A stretch of 64,000 bases of DNA. Source: Adenanthera pavonina. Taxonomy: Eukaryota > Streptophyta > Magnoliopsida > Fabales > Fabaceae. Position numbers and translations under genes: made by a program. Below, in pieces: positions 39,660 through 50,777 of this stretch. The notes under the pieces are model-generated. The model had not been told where the DNA came from. It did no database searches and worked only from the letters and a program-made list of their open reading frames with translations. The stretch lies in the NCBI GenBank assembly GCA_026686845.1, contig JAIVEN010000002.1:38953001-39017000 (forward strand), written 5' to 3'. Each line of letters begins with the position of its first letter. Position 1 is the first letter of the stretch.

Positions 39660-40635
39660 TCTCTTGAACATCCCCAATCACTTGATCAACTAGATGAGTC
39701 CTTTCATATCTTCAAGCTTTAGGGAGTTCTTGAGAAATTTCTTCATTGTTTTCACATTCAATATCTTTCTCTTAAATATCTTTCTCTACATTAGTAGATT
39801 CAGATATTTTCGGAGGTTCAATTTTATCTTCTCCAGAAAAACTCAAGTCTTTAAAGCTAGAAATGAGATTATCCTCATCAATGGTATACTTGGAAACAGT
39901 TTCATTTTCAATAAAGACAGCATGCACAGATTTTTCTATAGCTTTAGTCTTTTTATTGAAAACCCTATATGCTTTACTTCTACTAGAATAGCTAAGAAAT
40001 ATACCTTCATCTGATTTAGCATTAAACTTACCTAGATTGTTATGGATGAAGCATTTGCATTCAAACACATGCAAGTGTGAGAGGTTTGACTTCCTTCCTT
40101 TGTATAGCTCATAAGGTGTCTTCTCCAGAATTGGTCTAATGTAAGCTCTGTTGATGATGTAGCTTGTTGTGTTTACTGCATCAGTCCAGAAAACTTAAGG
40201 AAGCTCCTTTTCATTCAGTATTGTTCTAGCCATTTCTCCAATTGTTCTGTTCTTTCTTTATACTACTCCATTTTACTGAGGAGTCCTTGGTGTTGAGAAG
40301 TTATGATCAATTCCATGCTCTTCACAGTACTCTAGAAACCTTAAAATTTTGAATTCTCCTCCATGATCAGACCCAATAGACAAAATGGAGATACCTTTCT
40401 CATTTTGCACCTTCTTAGCTAAGGTTACAAATGCATCAAATGTTTCATTCTTGGAAGAAATGAACAAAGTTCAGGTAAATCTAGAGTAATCATCTACAAT
40501 CACAAGCACATACAAGTTTCCACCAATGCTTTTTACTTTAGATGGACCTATCAAATCCATATACAATAATTGTAATGGTCTAGATATGGTGATTACATTT
40601 TTAGATTTGAATGATGATTTAGTTTGTTTTCCTTT
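39660..40635 (-). pseudogene. Integrase region of E2 pol, broken
   Basis: Minus-strand frames carry LLYMDLIGPSKVKSIGGN and YVLVIVDDYSRFT (from about 40570), SIGSDHGGEFKILRFLEYC (about 40390) and the integrase C-terminal KSDEGIFLSYSSRSKAYRV (about 40010). These match E3 integrase but have frameshifts and stops. An apparent 135-aa frame at 40471-40878 runs across the LTR boundary at 40636 and is an artefact of the insertion. Confidence 0.8.
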
Positions 40636-42285
40636 TGTTAGATTAACTGGCTTCCCAAGAGGGGGGTGAATTGGGAAGATTAAAACTTTTCTGTAAAATA
40701 TCAAGAAGGTGAAGAAAGCAATATATGATGGTAAAACAGAGTATAAACAAATAACTGTAAAGGTGGCAGTAAAGAGAAGAAGACTCAGTAATTTATCCTG
40801 GTTCGGTCTCTCCACTTGACCTACGTCTAGTCCCCAAGTCACCACTTGAGATTTTCCACTATTCTGCAAGAATTCCATGGGCTTCTTGCAAATGCCTCAG
40901 TACAAAGATGTTGCTCTGTTTCGAGAGCTTCACTCAATCACTCTATGCACTCTTACAAAGTGCTTCCCAATCCTTTGTGATATCCCCTCACAAGAAAATC
41001 TATCTTCCAAATGAAGAAAAGATTGTTTACAAAGATTAAACTCTCTTAAATAGAGTGAATATGAAAGTTGAAGTACAAAATATTGAAGTGAGAGAGTAAG
41101 AAACTTTGAGTAGATGATTTGGCAGAGTTTCAGTATATACAAAGTTAAAATCATTATCCACAACTTCAAAAGATGTTATATTTATAGATTTAGGTCGCAA
41201 ATATTCGTTAGAGACAAAATCTATCCATTGGAGAAGTTATCCAACGGTTACTCTGAAAAACTATCTATTAACCAACCGCATTTAATGCTTCTGACATACT
41301 GAAATTTGAATTTCGGTTGGCCAACAAACGAATTTCACAGAAACTGGAGGTTAACAGCTTCAACGTTGAAAGTCTGAAGTTCGTCTGTCATGAAGTGAAA
41401 TTCGAATTTTGATATTTTGAAAATGTTTCTATGTTGTGACATACGAATTTTCAAGTAGAAAGTTTTTCTGTTAAGTGTGAACAGTATTTTCAATTTGCTA
41501 TAGTGCCTTCGAAATTCAAATTTTGGAACCTCAAAATTCGTCTATCCGTAGCTGGTTTGAAAGGAATTGTAGTTCATGTGATTCAAAGTTTGAATTTTCA
41601 AATGTCAAAATTCGTCTGTCAGAGATACCTCTTTTCAGATTAACTTCAAAATTCGAATTTATAAATAATGTCATTCGTATGTTAACATATCACTTTAACA
41701 GACTCACAAATTCGAATTTTCATGTTCAAAGTTCATCTGTAATTGAGCAATTTTGAAATCCAATCTAAACTTGGTTTCAGATGAACTTTGACATAATTTC
41801 AGACGAATTTCTTTAGTTTTCATAAGTTTCATTTTGTCTGAAATTCGAATGTTCAAAACTCAAAGTTCGTCTGTTGCTTAAAGTTCCTTTCAGACACTTA
41901 TCAAAATTCGAATTTCATCAAGTCAAAATTCGTCTGTCAAAGAGGCATCTCTTCAGACTTGTTCAGTTTCAGTATGAAATTCGAAATTTCCCAAGGCAAA
42001 GTTCAAACTTTCACTATGACAGATTGGTGTTAACCTTTCAAACTTCGTCTGTTAGTGTGTGTTTTTCAAATATTTCATGATTTAACATAGAATCAAGTTT
42101 TTAAAACATCTTTTCACCAAATTAAAGTCTATTACTCAAATTAAAACATAACTAAACATCCTACATCTATTCTTGCACAGATTTTTCCAGAATTTCTTCA
42201 CTTGAAACCTTTTGGGCACCTTTGATATCTTTATTCCAAGCTCTTGAAGGTTGATTTGGAATCATCAAAACTTCTTGATTCAACA
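40636..42285 (-). repeat. 3' LTR of E3
   Basis: It runs TGTTAGATTAACTGG...TTGATTCAACA, 1650 bp, and is the best-preserved full-length copy of the family here. The half nearest 42285 holds the palindrome array (TTCGAA cores, CAGACGAA and TTCGTCTGTCAGAG motifs). The polypurine tract abuts its outer end at 42286. The open frames inside (41523-42080) are array translations, not genes. Confidence 0.92.
41179..41186 (-). promoter_or_regulatory. TATA box of the E3 3' LTR
   Basis: TATAAATA on the minus strand lies between the palindrome array (U3-like) and the R/U5-like part. The same box occurs at the matching place in the other copies, for example around 35055 and 53640. Confidence 0.6.
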
Positions 42286-42299
42286 TTCTCCCCCTTTTT
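42286..42299 (-). promoter_or_regulatory. Polypurine tract of E3 (plus-strand primer)
   Basis: Fourteen bases, all purine on the minus strand (AAAAAGGGGGAGAA), directly abut the TGTTGAATC start of the 3' LTR. This is the expected place and composition. Confidence 0.9.
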
Positions 42300-42594
42300 G
42301 ATGATGACAAAACAACTTACAAACTAGATTAGTACTTGAGTTTGCTTTAACAAGCTCCCCCTCAACATATGCATTATATTTCAAAAGATATCATATATAG
42401 TAGATCATGTGAAGGAATTCAAGGAATAATAAGAACAGGTCATTGCAACCAAGGAATTCTTTCATTTAATCAAATGTTACTTTACAGAGATCAATTTAAG
42501 TAAAGTACTTCTAAATACACAAATCAAATACAAAACACAAACAATCAGAACAAACATCTGAGACATAACAAGACGACTCAAGCCTAAACTCTAA

Positions 42595-44835
42595 TCACTT
42601 CTTCTTTGGCTTGGTCTTCTTGCTGTAAGTCTTTCCAGATGGCTCAGCAGCAGACTTGCTAGTTTGCTTACTCTTCTCCCATTTTTTGGCATCATCAGGA
42701 AGGTGAACAAAATCAGCCGGAAGAAGGATCTGAGAAACTAGAATAGCTTGGAGGGGCACAGGGTCAAAAGGCAGATAAGGCTCAGAAGGCTCAGAATCCT
42801 CATCATCAGAGACCTCAAGCAGCTCTTGCATCTCTTATCTGGAAAGAGCCAATTGAGCTCTTTGTTCTTCTGAGAGACCATATGCAGAGAGAGATGAAGG
42901 AGCAGGGTCATCAGAACGAAACATTTCCTCAAGCCTTTTTCTCTGAGCTTGCAAGAGAGCATTGCGAGCAATAGCTTCAAAATCAACAACAGGCACAATG
43001 CTTCTCTCTTCATTGCTAGCAACCTCCAATATTGATGAAGTGGAAATAGCTGCCACTAGTCTTTCAACTTGCTCAGATTCTTGGGTGGAAAGAATTGAAT
43101 CTTGAGCATCTTCTGGAATGGGCTCGTGAGGGCCTATTTCCTGAGGTCCTTCTTCTTCCAAACCATAGTCAGTGGAAAGAATTGAATCCTGAGCATCTTC
43201 TAGAATGGGTTCGTGAGGGCCTGTTTCGTGAGGTCCTTCTTCTTTCAAACCATAGTCCAAGGGTGGACCAGGACTTGGTGTCCTCATTGTACTAGCAGGC
43301 TCAGTACCATCTTCATCATCATCATGCTCAGAAGAGGCTAGCTCAAAGGGGTTTAGAGGCTCAGGAGTTGGAGACTGAACAGGCATAGAGAACCCTGGCT
43401 GAGGTGGAGCTGATGTGGCAGAAATTGCACTCCGAATATCTTCATAGGCATAAGCAACCACTTTCATGTTCTTTGCCAACTGATGAATCTGATCTTGCAG
43501 ATAAGCAAATTTGGCATTTTGCTTATCCCTGATGCTAAGTATGAGTGTAGACAGGCTATCATACAACTCAGTGATCTTGGTTGGCTTGGCACGAGAGGAG
43601 GGAGTAGATGGAATGTGAGTAGGCTTGGATAGAGATGGGACAGATAGAGAAGGCTGTGGTGTAGGTCTAGCAGGAGCCTTAGAGGTACCTTCTTGCTGTT
43701 GGGAGGCACCTTCAACAAAGAAAAGATCTTCAGATTTTTCTGCTCCCTTCCCAATCCATCTTCCTTCACTTCTTTCAATTCCCATCTTTTGAAGTTCTTC
43801 CTCCTTGAAGATTTTAGTGGGTTTCCCTTTCCCCTTCTCAAGATGTTGAATTCTAGCATATTACAGAATTCTGTAAATGATAGCTGCATAGGGGAGTGTG
43901 GAGTCTTTCCTCTTATCCCTTGCCTTGATCATATGCTGGAGAATGATATCATCCATATTGATCAGCTTCCCACGTATGATGGCAGTCATCACATGAGCCT
44001 CTGCCCTTGTTATCAAGTTGAAGCTGCCACCCTTGTTGAATATGATCCTGGACACTATGTAGTGCAAGATCCTTACTTGTACACTGAGGTCTGTGGGCTT
44101 CAACTGGTTTATCGTAGGCCTGTTCTCCCTTCTTCTGAATAGGGTATCCAAGATGGTGCTCTCTTTGTAGTTCAAAAAGGATCCACCTTCTTCATCAGCT
44201 GTGCTTGCCTCATCCATATATCCAGAGGCTGTGATGTCAATTTTCAGTCCATCTTGTCCTGGGATTTCCAGCACCTCGTTGATTGTTTCATCAGCAAGCC
44301 AAATGGTCCTTGATCTCAAGGTGACCTCCCATTTCATTTTCTTGCTGTTATATTGAAGAGAGGCATACCAAGTCTTCACTACCTCATCATCATATTTTTC
44401 AGCAATTTCCAACAGATTTCTATATTTTATCAACCATATTGCAGCATCAAAGTTGTTGGATATCAGAAATTGTTCCATATTTACACAGTGAGGCTTGATT
44501 ACCTTTTTGTTGGAAAACTTGGTAGTGTACTCTTCTTGAATCTCAGGAGTGCTCCACAGTGGCAGTGTAGTCAATTCAAACTCTCCAGATTCAGTACTGG
44601 AAGAAGCAGAAGAGGCAGCAGCAGGGATAGAAGGTTCAGCACTTTTTGAAGAGGAGGATCCAGTTTTCTGAGATTCTGCTTTGGATGAAGATTTCTGGCG
44701 TTTAGAAGGAGTAGCTTTACTGGGTTCGGCCTTTCTTTTTGATTTCTCTCCTTCTTTGTTAGCATATTGAGATTTAACATTCCTCTTTGGACGAGCCACA
44801 GCTTTTCCTGTTCCAGGAATTTTGACTCTTGCCAT
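42595..44835 (-). pseudogene. Third ORF of E3, 3' of pol (plant-transposon-protein-like domain), broken by two stops
   Basis: One reading frame of 747 codons starts at the ATG at 44835. It is interrupted only by TAA at 43863-43861 and 42837-42835. The N-terminal 100 residues are rich in K, R, S and A (basic, nuclear-like). Residues about 100-320 form a folded-looking domain with WLIKYRNLLEIAEKYDDE and RAEAHVMTAIIRGKLINMDD, resembling the 'putative plant transposon protein' domain often seen in plant retroelement proteins. The middle is P/E/S-rich with a duplicated 29-residue unit. The C-terminus is lysine-rich (KKTKPKKK). Sireviruses often carry an envelope-like gene here, but I see no signal peptide or membrane segment. 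Function is unknown. Confidence 0.75.
43085..43258 (-). repeat. Tandem 87-bp duplication inside ORF3
   Basis: Two in-frame copies encode near-identical 29-residue units, each starting DYGL and ending DAQDSILST, with internal GPHEP. They differ at about five residues. Confidence 0.85.
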
Positions 44836-45833
44836 TTCTCGGTTGAATGATGCAGAATGTGGTTAAGGATAGGTTTATGGGATGCGATTTGAAGTTTAAA
44901 CGGTGAAGAATGACGGTTTTTAGATAGGAGTTAAGAGGATTGAAGAAAGAATCAGAACAGACTTAGAGAGGTTACAGATAGGGTTGCATCTGTTCTTTGG
45001 AGAACCGTCGCATTTAACGTATGTAACCGTCTGACAGACGAATTTTGGGGGGTCAAAATTTGAACTTTGGGCAGTTACAAGTTAAACCGTTCAGCACAGC
45101 TTACTGACAGACAAATTTTCATCTTGAAAGTTTTTTTGACAGTGGCTTGAAACAAGCAATACATACACAACAGACGAATTTTGTTCCACCAAAATTCGAA
45201 TTTTGAAAAGAAAAAGGCAGGCATTAAACAAACCATCAATCAACAGATGAATTAAGCATGCAGAACTTCATCTTTCAAGCATTCAATCATCAAGAACATA
45301 ATTCAACAGACGAATTTCGAACTGAAACTTCGAATTTTTCAACTTTTGTAAATATTGTCCAACATTCGTATGATTAGGAGTTAACATTGGTATGACAGTG
45401 ATGGACAATCATAACTATGAAACTTTTGTTTTTGAAAATTCGAACTTTCAAGCTTCAACAGACGAATTTTGAGGCATTAACGAGAACTGTTCCAAGGCAT
45501 AACAGGCCAAAGTTCGTCTGTTGGTCATCCAAAATTCGAATGTTGACCACGTTGACCAGTTCAAAAACACAGATTATCAATGAAATTCATCTAGCAATCA
45601 AACAACATACAAGTTTCAACTTTAAAAGCTTACAGAATGGATCCAGAACTTAGAATAATTGTCATTCACTTCACTCTCTGGTTGTTCCAATCTGGAGTGC
45701 TCCAATCTTTCAAACTTTTAGCCTTTGTTTTTCACAAGGAGCACTTGCAGCTACAATAAAACATACTTCGATGCTCAAGTTAGAATTAATTCTAATATTA
45801 AAAATTCTAAAGACAGAATTGCACAGAAATGAC
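44836..45833 (-). other. Spacer between pol and ORF3 carrying the LTR-type motif array
   Basis: A 1-kb non-coding internal region. Within about 45000-45600 it has repeated ACAGACGAATTTTG, AAAATTCGAA and TTCGTCTGTTGG motifs, the same words as in the LTR U3, although this is not LTR sequence. It may be a second regulatory region ahead of ORF3. No frame of note: 45417-45653 on the plus strand is array translation. Confidence 0.8.
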
Positions 45834-48800
45834 TTACAATTCATTGGGATTTACCATTCCCAATTCTCTCCTTATTTTGCAATGCCTGTCTTCTGATAGA
45901 GGTTTTGTGAGTATATCAGCAAGTTGATCCTCTGTTGGGATGTATTCCAGCTTAACTTCTCCTTTTAGAACGTGATCCCTTATGAAGTGATGCCTAACCT
46001 CAATGTGTTTCGTCCTTGAGTGCATGACAGGATTCTTGGTAATGTTTATGGCACTTTGGTTATCACACATGATAGGTATCTCCTTTATTTTAACCTCAAG
46101 ATCCTCTAGCTGCTGCTTCATCCAGATGACTTGAGCACAACAGCTTCCAGCTGCAACATACTCAGCTTCTGCAGTGGATAGAGCCACACTGTTTTGCTTT
46201 TTGCTGAACCATGAAACTAGGGATCCTCCAAGAAACTGACAAGTTCCACTTGTGCTTTTTCTGTCAGTTTTGGATCCTGCAAAATCAGCATCAGTGTATC
46301 CTTTGAGATCTTCTCCATTGCTTTTTGGATACCAAAGACCCATCTGTGATGTTCCAATAAGATATCTGAAAATTCTTTTCACAGCTGTTGCATGGGTTTC
46401 TTTGGGGCATGATTGGAACCTTGCACACATGCAGACACTGAACATAATGTCAGGTCTGCTGGCAGTTAGGTACAGTAGGGATCCAATCATTCTTCTGTAC
46501 TAAGTAATGTCAAACATTTTCCCATTTTCATCCATGTCCAGTTTGGTTGCAGTAGCCATAGGTGTTCCCATTGGCTTGGCATTCTCCATTCCAAACTTCT
46601 TTAACAGCTCCTTTAGATACTTGGATTGACTGAGAAAGATACCATCATTAAGCTGTCTGATTTGCAATCCAAGGAAGAAATTGAGTTCACCCATCATAGA
46701 CATCTCGAATTCTCCCTGCATTAATTTAGAAAATTCCTTACAAAGACTTTCATTAGTAGCACCGAAAATAATATCATTAACATAAATTTGGACAATTAGT
46801 AAACCTTTATTCTCTTTCTTAGTAAATAAAGTTGTGTCAACTTTGCCTCTGTTAAACCCTTTTTCAGTCAAAAAATTGCTCAATCTTTCATACCATGCTC
46901 TGGGAGCTTGTTTTAATCCATAAAGAGCTTTCTTCAGTTTATAGACATGGTTTGGTTTTGTAGAATCCTCAAAACCTGGAGGTTGATCTACATAAACCTC
47001 TTCCATGATATATCCATTCAGAAAAGCACTTTTTACATCCATTTGATATAGCAAAATATTTTTCATGCATGCATAAGCTAGTAGAATTCTTATAGCTTCT
47101 AATCTGGCTACTGGTGCAAAGGTTTCTTCAAAATCAATACCTTCTTCTTGATTATACCCTTTAGTAACTAATCTAGCTTTATTTCTGATTATAGTTCCAG
47201 ATTCATCAAGTTTGTTTCTGAAAACCCATTTGGTACCAATAACAGGATGATTTGTGGGTCTAGGTACTAAATCCCAAACTTGATTTCTTTCAAATTGATT
47301 TAATTCATCTTGCATAGCCAAAATCCAGTAATCATCAGTTAAGGCTTCTTCAGTACATTTGGGTTCAATTTGAGAAATGAAAGCACAGTTGAGCATCTGT
47401 TCCCTTAACTGTTTTCTGGTTTTGACTTTCTCTTGAACATTCCCTATTACTTGATTAACATGATGATTTCTTTGATATCTCCAAGCTCTAGGGAGTTCTT
47501 GAGATGTTTCTTCATTATTTTCTTCATCAAACTCTTGCTCCTGGATATCTTCCTCAATGTTAACAGATTCAGATATCTTTGGAGATTCAGTTTTACTTTT
47601 ATCAGAAATGCCCAGTTTTTCAAAATTGAAACCAAGATCATCCTCATTGGTAACATGTTTTGAAACAGTTTCATTTTCAATGAAAACCACATGCACGGAT
47701 TCTTCTATTGCATTTGATCCTTTATTAAAAAGTCTATAAGCCTTACTCCTACTAGAATAGCCCAGAAATATACCTTCATCGGATTTGGCATCAAATTTAC
47801 CTAGGTTTTCTTTGCCATTGTTGTGAATGAAGCATTTGCACCCGAACACATGGAGGTGTGACAGATTTGGCTTTCTTCCCTTGTACAGCTCATATGGAGT
47901 CTTCCCAAGGATTGGTCTGATGTAGGCTCGGTTAATGATGTAACTTGCTGTATTTACAGCATCAGCCCAGAACACTTGAGAGAGCTCCTTCTCATTCAGC
48001 ATAGCTCTAGCCATCTCTCCAATGGTTCTGTTCTTCCTTTCTACCACTCCATTTTGTTGAGGAGTTCTTGGTGCTGAGAAGTTGTGGTCAATCCCATGCT
48101 CATTGCAGTACTCCAGGAAGTATGCATTTTCAAATTCTCCTCCATGGTCTGACCTGATAGATACAATAGAAATACCTTTCTTATTTTGCACTTTCTTAGC
48201 TAAGGTTACAAATGCATCAAAGGTATCACTTTTAGAAGAAAGAAATAATGTCCAAGTAAATCTAGAATAATCATCAACAATTACAAGCACATACAGATTA
48301 CCACCTAGACTCTTTACCCTAGAAGGTCCAATTAAGTCCATATACAGCAATTCAAGTGGTCTCGTTGTGGTAACTATGTTTTTGGATTTGAAGGATGATT
48401 TAGTTTGTTTTCCTCTTAGGCACGCATCACATTCTTTATCCTTTTCAAAAGATATTTTTGGTAGACTAGTTACTAGCTCATTTTTAATCAGTTTAGACAG
48501 TTGATTCATGTTCACATGAGCTAATCTTCTATGCCATAGCCAACTATCATTATTCTGACTGATTAAGCATACAGAATCTAAAGCAGGAAGTTCATCAAGG
48601 TCAATAGTATAGCAGTTACCATCCCTTTAAGCCTTGAGGATTACTTTGTGATCACTTTTTCTGATGACCAGGCAAAACTTTGAGTCAAACAGCACCCAGT
48701 TTCCTTTGTCACAAGTCTGACTCACGCTTAGCAAGTTGTGGTTGAGGCCAATCACAAACAGCACCTCTTCAATGGATGTTTCAGGATTTTTGCCCACAAT

Positions 48801-48986
48801 GCCAATACCAACAATTTTACCATATTGATCACTTCCAAAGGTCACCTTTCCTCCTTTCTTGTCTCTAAGGGTGATGAACTTCTCTTTGTCACCAGTTATG
48901 TGACTTGAGCAAGCACTGTCCATATACCATTTGTTGCTTTTCTTAGATTTGAGACAGACCTGCAAAACAATGTTTATGATTTCCTT
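45834..48986 (-). pseudogene. pol polyprotein of E3 (protease, integrase, reverse transcriptase, RNase H), inactivated
   Basis: About 1050 codons in one frame, shifted -1 relative to gag and overlapping its end by a few codons. Protease: WYMDSACSSH near 48920. Integrase: zinc-binding WLWHRRLAH with CDACLRGK, then DDE residues in YMDLIGP, SDHGGEF and NGVVERKNRT. Reverse transcriptase: QMDVKSAFLNG, LYGLKQAPRAWYE and the active site YVNDIIFGA. RNase H: TDADFAGS, STAEAEYVA and a C-terminal LADILTKPL. Two in-frame stops break it: TAA 48629-48627 between protease and integrase, and TAG 46502-46500 between reverse transcriptase and RNase H. The codon at 46778-46776 is AAT, so the first catalytic Asp of the usual YVDD is Asn. 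Confidence 0.93.
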
Positions 48987-50725
48987 TTAGGTACCCAAAT
49001 TTGCTTGGGTCCTTTTTGGTCAGTATATTTTTCCCTAGATGCAGATGCAACTTTGGGAACCCATCCAACTTTCCTGCCAAGTCCATTTTTCCTCAAATCA
49101 CAAGAACTGGAAATATGTCCCTTTTTGTTACAGAAATGACAGGTAGTGAAAGGACTGCTAGATTGAGATGCAGGAAGAAAACAGTGCACATAATACTTTT
49201 GTCTAGCATGCCTTGGTTGATCATATGTTTCAATGTGAGGTGATGCATTAACTTTCTTTTTATTGTTCTTAGCATGCAGAAAATGTCTCATATATGCATT
49301 TTGATTTTTCTTCCTAATCTTTTCCTTGACAGCACATGGGTCATAGCCAAGACCAGCTTTTCCTTGTGATATTCTTTGGCTCCCCATCAAGACAAACAAC
49401 ATGTCTTTACCTCTGGTGAGCCTAGACATGCTTTTAACTAAATAATCATTGGTTTGCTTAAGTTCAGTGCATGAAGAACAGCAAACAGATTCACCAGCAG
49501 GTAAAGAAGTGCTTTCAAAAACTGTGTTTTGAGATTCCAGCTTATTTATCTTCTTCTTTGCCAGTTTTAGTTCTTTAGCAACTTTAATGAATTCATCATG
49601 AAGCTCATGAAATGCATTCAGTAATTTAGAATAGGAAGGTTCAGATTCATATACCTCTTCTTCCTGATCACTACTGCATGAAGGTATGGCTTCTTCAGAA
49701 GCAAGTGCCATCAGACAAATATTGGCAATCTCTTCCTCATCTTCTTCTTCTTCATCTGAGCTGTTGCCCCATATAGAAGAGATGTAGGCTTTCTTCTTTT
49801 TTCCTTTGTCAGCAGCTTTCTTTTCTTTTTCTTGCTTCTTGAGGAATTGGGGGCAGTCCCATTTTATGTGTCCCTGCTTCTTGCACTCATAGCAAGTTAC
49901 AGGTTCTTTTGCCTCCTTCTTGCTTTCTCCAGCAGCTCCCTTTTTGAAGAATCTCTTGTTTTTCTTCTTGCTGTAGAATCTGCCGAATTTTCTGACCATC
50001 ATAGCCAGAGTTTCCTCATCCAGCTCATCTCCTTCGTCAGATTCTTCTTCCTTTTCATCAGCAGCTTCGAGGGCAAGGCCTTTCTTCTTTCTGTCCAGCC
50101 CAGCTTCCTTGAGTGCTTTGATTTTTCCTTCATATTCTTCAAGGCTGCCGAAGAGAGCTGTGACAGAAGCCATTGATTCTCCTCTGGCTTCTTCTATTGC
50201 TGTCACCTTGGGCTGCCATTCTATAGGGAGAGCTCTGAGTATCTTTCTTACTTTCTTAGACTGAGTGTATTCCTTTCCCAGGCTCTTTAGTTGATTTACA
50301 ATAAGAGTGAATCTCTTTTGGAGCTCCTTTACAGTTTCTCCTTCAGCCATTCTAGATGTTCCTTCATGTGCAATCTGCAGAGTATCCCACATTCCTTTTG
50401 CAGTGGTGCATTACGAGACTCTGTAGAATTCATCCTAGTTTAGGGCACTGACTAAACAATGCTTTGCTTTGAAATTCAGTAGGACTCTCCTTCTGTCTTC
50501 GTCATTCTATTCTGCTTCCTGCTTTTCTTTGTGTCTTCCATCTTCAGTTAGAGCCATTGGGACGAAATCTCTTTTTTCAATGACTGACCAGATGTCAAGA
50601 TCAATTGATTGGAGGTAGATCTGCATTCTCATCTTCCAGTACCCATAATGCTCTCCACTGAAGCCTGGTGGTCTGTTAGTGTTGTTCCCTTCAGGAAGTA
50701 TACTCTCTCCAAAGCCAGCCATCAT
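48974..50725 (-). pseudogene. gag of E3, broken by three in-frame stops
   Basis: The chosen start is the double ATG at 50725/50722 (MMAGFGESILPEG), just inside the primer site. About 583 codons follow. An N-terminal copia gag domain (GFSGEHYGYWKMRMQIYLQS) precedes two CX2CX4HX4C zinc knuckles (CYECKKQGHIKWDC and CHFCNKKGHISSSC), separated by acidic and coiled-coil-like KLAKKKINKLES stretches. The stops are TAG 50509-50507, TAG 50437-50435 and TAA 50413-50411. Compared with E2, they replace W, Q and Q codons. About 19 residues present in E2 gag are missing just after the stops. Confidence 0.9.
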
Positions 50726-50762
50726 AATTCCTGGACTGTGAGTTCCTTTGAATGGGAATCCG

Positions 50763-50775
50763 GGCTCTGATACCA
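50763..50775 (-). promoter_or_regulatory. Primer binding site of E3 (initiator tRNA-Met)
   Basis: The minus strand reads TGGTATCAGAGCC two bases inside the 5' LTR end, complementary to the 3' end of initiator tRNA-Met, the standard copia primer. Equivalent sites lie at 53079-53091, near 53844-53856 (one change) and at 22973-22984 (one change). Confidence 0.93.
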
Positions 50776-50777
50776 CT

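Noticed and set aside
40471..40878. 135-aa open frame combining LTR text and integrase residues
   Set aside because: It crosses the E3 LTR boundary at 40636, so the fusion is a by-product of the insertion into E2.
41400..42060. TTCGAA palindromes as heat-shock elements
   Set aside because: Heat-shock elements need TTC and GAA separated by two bases and repeated; here the trinucleotides abut with no gap.
42595..44835. Envelope gene call for ORF3
   Set aside because: The position fits, but no signal peptide, transmembrane or fusion-like segment is visible, so only a neutral ORF3 label is used.
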